The notes beneath the pieces were generated by a model. The model saw only the letters and a program-made list of their open reading frames with translations, made no database searches and had not been told where the DNA came from. From assembly GCA_022564455.1 (NCBI GenBank), contig JADFLK010000078.1, forward strand, positions 1-8,286: a stretch of DNA of 8,286 bases, written 5' to 3'. The stretch comes from Bacteroidota bacterium. Its GTDB lineage: Bacteria; Bacteroidota; Rhodothermia; Rhodothermales; Rubricoccaceae. The first letter of the stretch is position 1. Each line of letters begins with the position of its first letter. The position numbers and the translations under genes are program-made. Below, in pieces: positions 6,125-8,286 of this stretch.

Positions 6125-6778
6125 ATGACAGTCCACCCCATCCGGTCTGACGCCGACTATGCGTCTGCCCTTGAGCGCGCAGAGGCTCTCATGGACGCAG
6201 ACCCGGAAACGGCAGAAGCCGATGAACTTGACGTGCTCGCAACGCTCATTGAGCACTATGAGGATGAGCATGACCCCATCCGGTCGCCCAACCCAATTGA
6301 GGCGATCATCTACCGCCTAGACCAGACTGGCCAATCCCCACAGGATCTGTGCGACATCCTTGGTGTGCACCGTGGACGAGTCTCAGAACTCCTCAACGGT
6401 AAACGCCGCCTTTCTCTCGGTATGATTCGCACTCTCTCAGAAGAACTCGACATCCCCGCCGAAATTCTAATTCAGACAGGTTCAGGGTTCGAGCGCACGT
6501 GGACATCCCGGCAACTCGCACGCTCGCGCAAGGGCGGACGTGCCCGGCGCCACTTCGCAGCTCTGCGTGAGGCGTCTCAATCGGAGCAGATGCAGCCGCT
6601 CCCGGAAGTTGTGGAGATGCATCTCCGAGCTCAGAAAGATATTGATCCGGACGCGGTCGACGCCCTGAGCACGTTGTTCAGGCTGGCCTATGAGCAATTG
6701 GTCGATACGCCGAACAAATCTGGTAGTGAAGAGACTACGCCGGCCGATAGTCCTGATCAATCCCATGCGTCGAAGTAA
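6125..6778 (+). CDS. higA: HigA-family antitoxin (XRE-type HTH) with long C-terminal extension
   Basis: This is the partner of HigB: it neutralises the toxin and represses the operon. Residues 1-50 (MTVHPIRSDADYASALERAE...) match the HigA N-terminal helices with the typical MxxxPIxxxxDYxxAL start. Residues 56-116 hold the helix-turn-helix, with NPIEAIIYRLDQ, QDLCDILGVHRGRVSELLNGKR and IPAEILIQ. HigA proteins normally end near here (about 120-140 residues), but this one runs to 217. It adds an Arg/Lys-rich stretch (126-143, SRQLARSRKGGRARR), a probably helical segment (160-193, LPEVVEMHLRAQ...ALSTLFRLAYEQL) and a polar tail. I do not recognise the extension; it may be a DNA- or toxin-contacting domain or a fused partner. 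The ATG at 6125 has a modest AGGA at 6115-6118. Composition is lower in GC than that of ileS. Confidence 0.9.
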   Translation: MTVHPIRSDADYASALERAEALMDADPETAEADELDVLATLIEHYEDEHDPIRSPNPIEAIIYRLDQTGQSPQDLCDILGVHRGRVSELLNGKRRLSLGMIRTLSEELDIPAEILIQTGSGFERTWTSRQLARSRKGGRARRHFAALREASQSEQMQPLPEVVEMHLRAQKDIDPDAVDALSTLFRLAYEQLVDTPNKSGSEETTPADSPDQSHASK

Positions 6779-6786
6779 CAGCCGCC

Positions 6787-6887
6787 TCTAGGCTCTGCTC
6801 GAACGTTTTCTCGCGCTGCCAGCGCTCCAGCACCGCCTCCTCTAAGGCGGCGTGATCGAACGATTCAACCTCGGGGTAACGAGACAT
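6787..6887 (-). pseudogene. Remnant of a second ileS 5' end (codons 1-34)
   Basis: These 101 bases align without gaps to ileS 5451-5551 in the same orientation, with 92 identities. Of nine differences, six are silent third-position changes (opposite 5453, 5471, 5477, 5486, 5525, 5528); the others give Val15 to Leu and Pro2 to Ser. The similarity continues upstream through the leader (GAAAACACCC) to the TATCTTT element, and stops abruptly at 6787, 9 bp past the higA stop. The pattern shows divergence while the sequence was part of a working ileS, so it is a stranded piece of another ileS allele, not a decaying copy of the present one. Reading on past the break gives a 50-codon frame ending at 6735, antisense to the 3' end of higA. 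Confidence 0.88.
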
Positions 6888-6921
6888 TTCAGGGGTGTTT
6901 TCGGGGGTTTCCCAGACGCGT

Positions 6922-6929
6922 GAAAGATA
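6922..6929 (-). promoter_or_regulatory. Orphan ileS-type promoter, -7 element TATCTTTC
   Basis: It reads TATCTTTC on the minus strand, 35 bases upstream of the remnant's ATG, against 33 bases for the intact ileS. Its preservation beside a drifted spacer supports the function of the word. If still active, it would drive transcription through the ileS remnant into the 3' end of higA on the opposite strand. Confidence 0.42.
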
Positions 6930-7077
6930 CCGCGGTGCTCATCGCCAGCTTGGCGACGTTGGTGCGAATACAAAGGCTCATTTCTTATATTCGGATTCCA
7001 TCAGGCTTGCTTCCTCCTATTCGGGCCTGACTTCTTGATAACACTCGCTTTCCTCCTCATAATGCCGGAATACGCGG

Positions 7078-7083
7078 TATAAT
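7078..7083 (+). promoter_or_regulatory. Candidate -10 element TATAAT for the peptidase gene
   Basis: A perfect TATAAT lies 26 bases before the GTG start, giving a leader of about 20 nt. There is no convincing -35 or -33 element at the right distance: TTGATA at 7035-7040 is too far upstream. Kept only as a candidate. Confidence 0.3.
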
Positions 7084-7109
7084 CAGGGTTAAACAGCGCC
7101 CCGACTCTA

Positions 7110-8228
7110 GTGCTTCGTCTAGCTGCCGTCTTCTCATTCCTAATCGCGACCGTCCCGTGCCAGGGACAGCCCATAGACCTCCCTGTCTCGCCGCGTGTGG
7201 ACACGACGCAAGCTGAGGTCGCTCAGGTCTACGACCTTTGGCGTGCCTATCTCAGTGCCCAGCCCGATTCGATCCACCCGAGCCCGTATTGGTCCGAGGC
7301 CGAGCAGGCCCGCTACGCTGACTTCGACCTGTCCCGTCGGTGGACGTACGGATACGTCACGAGTGGATTCAACATTCACGATGGGTTCGGCATCCGCCCC
7401 CGCGTCCTCAGCATTGAACCTGCGGGCGACGGCTACGCCGTCCGCACGCTCTACGCGCCCGACGACCTCACCGACTTCCAGGGTCTCTACTCCATCCAGC
7501 GCGTCTACGCCCAGCGCGAAGGCGGCGAGTGGCGGCTCTCGAACGCGCTCCCTGTCCTGACCCGCTCGTGGGAACGGCGCCGCGTTGGGATGATCGAGTA
7601 CGTGTTCCCGCCCGACCATCCGTTTGACGAGTCCGCGGCCCGGCGCGCAGCGGCGTTCGCCGACTCCGTGATGGGCCGGTTTGGACTTACCCTTGATGGG
7701 CCAGTCGAGTACTACGTGGCTCCGACGGCGACCGAGATGGCCCGAATCAGTGGGCTCGATTACTCGTGGGACCCGAACGACGGGCGGGCATACGCCGAGA
7801 ATAGGCAGGTCTTCGTCGGGACCGGACAGGAGGACTATCTCCACGAGATCGCCCACGCCCTGTTCGGCCCGCTCGATACGGCGCAAGTTCTGAGCGAGGG
7901 GCTGGCGACGTACCTCGGCGGGTTCGGTACTCGGTCGTTTGAGGAAGCCGCCGCCGACACGGCCGCCCGGCTCCAGTCGCTCCCTGACCTCCAGTTGAGC
8001 GACGTGCTCCGGGGCGCGGCCCCGGACGCGGAGACGTACTACGTGACTGGCGCGGTGCTGGTCGAAGCGGCGTTAGAGAAGGGTGGCCCCGACTTGTTAC
8101 GACAGTTCCTCGCGTTGGCACAGACGCCGGACGGCGTGTACGACGGGCTCCGCGAGGTGCTCGGGGTCCCCCCTGCGGACGCAGAGGCATACTGGCGTCA
8201 ACGGGTGTTCTCACACGGCGGTGACTAG
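7110..8228 (+). CDS. Secreted gluzincin-type zinc metallopeptidase-like protein
   Basis: The 372-residue product begins with an N-terminal signal sequence (VLRLAAVFSFLIATVPCQGQ), indicating export. The Cys at 17 follows Pro, so a lipobox is unlikely. Residues about 30-155 (YDLWRAYLSAQPDS..., RVLSIEPAGDGYAVRTLY, GEWRLSNALP) look like an NTF2-like accessory domain; this is a by-eye guess. Residues about 165-370 form the catalytic half, with zinc-site HEIAH (His245, Glu246, His249) and a third ligand Glu263 in LSEGLATYLGG, the gluzincin HExxH...E layout of the peptidase MA-like clan. All key residues are present, so it may be active; the substrate is unknown. GTG at 7110 is the only usable start: an in-frame TAA lies at 7080-7082, the next in-frame ATG would remove the signal peptide, and no Shine-Dalgarno sequence is seen. 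It stands alone between two ileS 5' remnants, with no partner gene. Confidence 0.85.
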   Translation: MLRLAAVFSFLIATVPCQGQPIDLPVSPRVDTTQAEVAQVYDLWRAYLSAQPDSIHPSPYWSEAEQARYADFDLSRRWTYGYVTSGFNIHDGFGIRPRVLSIEPAGDGYAVRTLYAPDDLTDFQGLYSIQRVYAQREGGEWRLSNALPVLTRSWERRRVGMIEYVFPPDHPFDESAARRAAAFADSVMGRFGLTLDGPVEYYVAPTATEMARISGLDYSWDPNDGRAYAENRQVFVGTGQEDYLHEIAHALFGPLDTAQVLSEGLATYLGGFGTRSFEEAAADTAARLQSLPDLQLSDVLRGAAPDAETYYVTGAVLVEAALEKGGPDLLRQFLALAQTPDGVYDGLREVLGVPPADAEAYWRQRVFSHGGD

Positions 8229-8252
8229 CGCCGTATAACCTGCCGCTGCAGG
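8215..8252. other. Two adjacent hairpins at the peptidase stop and ileS-remnant junction
   Basis: ACGGCG-8-CGCCGT (8215-8234) spans the peptidase stop codon and CCTGC-4-GCAGG (8239-8252) follows. Neither has a T-tract, so an intrinsic terminator is not supported; a role in transcript-end stability or as a recombination junction is possible. The second hairpin ends exactly where similarity to ileS begins. Confidence 0.3.
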
Positions 8253-8286
8253 CCTTCGTAGAAGACGAAATGCGGGGCGTCCCGGC
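8251..8286 (-). pseudogene. Third ileS 5' piece (codons 36-47), continuing off the window
   Basis: The last 36 bases align without gaps to ileS 5410-5445 in the same orientation, with 34 identities. Both differences (opposite 5420 and 5429) are silent third-position changes in the ileS frame (Phe44 and His41). It encodes RDAPHFVFYEG, then leaves the ileS sequence and stops at TAG (8225-8227), overlapping the peptidase stop at a shared CTAG. Its break point (codon 47) differs from that of the other remnant (codon 34). Whether it extends to an ATG and promoter lies beyond the window. Confidence 0.82.

Larger units (their letters stand above)
6888..7109. other. Gene-free stretch between the ileS remnant and the peptidase gene
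   Basis: 6888-6929 holds the leader and promoter of the ileS remnant. A perfect hairpin TCGCCA-GCT-TGGCGA lies at 6942-6956, directly upstream of that promoter. From there to 7109 no open frame with family character, tRNA or other RNA gene is seen. The only other signals are weak plus-strand promoter words, TATATTCG at 6986-6993 and TATAAT at 7078-7083. Confidence 0.5.

Noticed and set aside
6482..6766. Minus-strand frame of 94 codons within higA
   Set aside because: It is antisense to a convincing HigA reading frame and has no recognisable features.
7158..7161. Cys17 of the peptidase as a lipoprotein attachment site
   Set aside because: It is preceded by Val-Pro rather than a small residue at -1, so the lipobox is not met; ordinary signal peptidase I processing is more likely.
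6787..8286. The two ileS pieces as attachment sites of one site-specific element, or as halves of a single interrupted ileS
   Set aside because: The break points differ (codons 34 and 47) and no recombinase is visible. For one gene split by an insertion, the codon 47-36 piece would have to lie left of the codon 34-1 piece, but it lies to the right.

Overview
The window looks like chromosomal DNA from a fairly GC-rich member of the Bacteroidota/Rhodothermota group. Four things point there. (1) The minus-strand order ileS, DksA/TraR-like gene, lspA is, as I recall, typical of that group. (2) The DksA-like protein has the degenerate zinc finger common there. (3) Start codons mostly lack a Shine-Dalgarno sequence. 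(4) Putative promoters resemble the Bacteroidota -7 element TAnnTTTG. Genus cannot be fixed by eye.

Left two-thirds (1-5551, minus strand): a housekeeping cluster read right to left. It holds ileS (type 2 isoleucyl-tRNA synthetase with an altered GxHH signature and a KMSKT loop), a DksA/TraR-family regulator, lspA (lipoprotein signal peptidase) and lepA (elongation factor 4, cut by the window's left edge). ileS and lepA each have a TATCTTT promoter-like element just upstream. Three short heptanucleotide-period repeats are scattered here: one between lspA and the DksA gene, and two inside ileS that are read in frame as linker insertions.

Right third (5552-8286): an accessory region upstream of ileS, mostly on the plus strand. 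First comes a HigB-HigA type II toxin-antitoxin module with its own promoter and an inverted-repeat operator; the antitoxin has an unusual C-terminal extension of about 100 residues. Next is a secreted zinc metallopeptidase-like protein (signal peptide, N-terminal domain, HEIAH...E).

The most notable structure is that the 5' end of ileS recurs beside each accessory module. A 101-bp piece (codons 1-34 plus leader and promoter) follows higA at 6787-6929. Another piece (codons 36-47, running off the window) follows the peptidase gene at 8251-8286. Both are in the same orientation as ileS and differ from it mostly at silent third positions, so they look like remnants of once-functional divergent ileS alleles. 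The simplest reading is stepwise accretion: each incoming module arrived with its own ileS 5' end, became joined to the resident gene, and left the older 5' end stranded upstream. No integrase or transposase is visible in the window.
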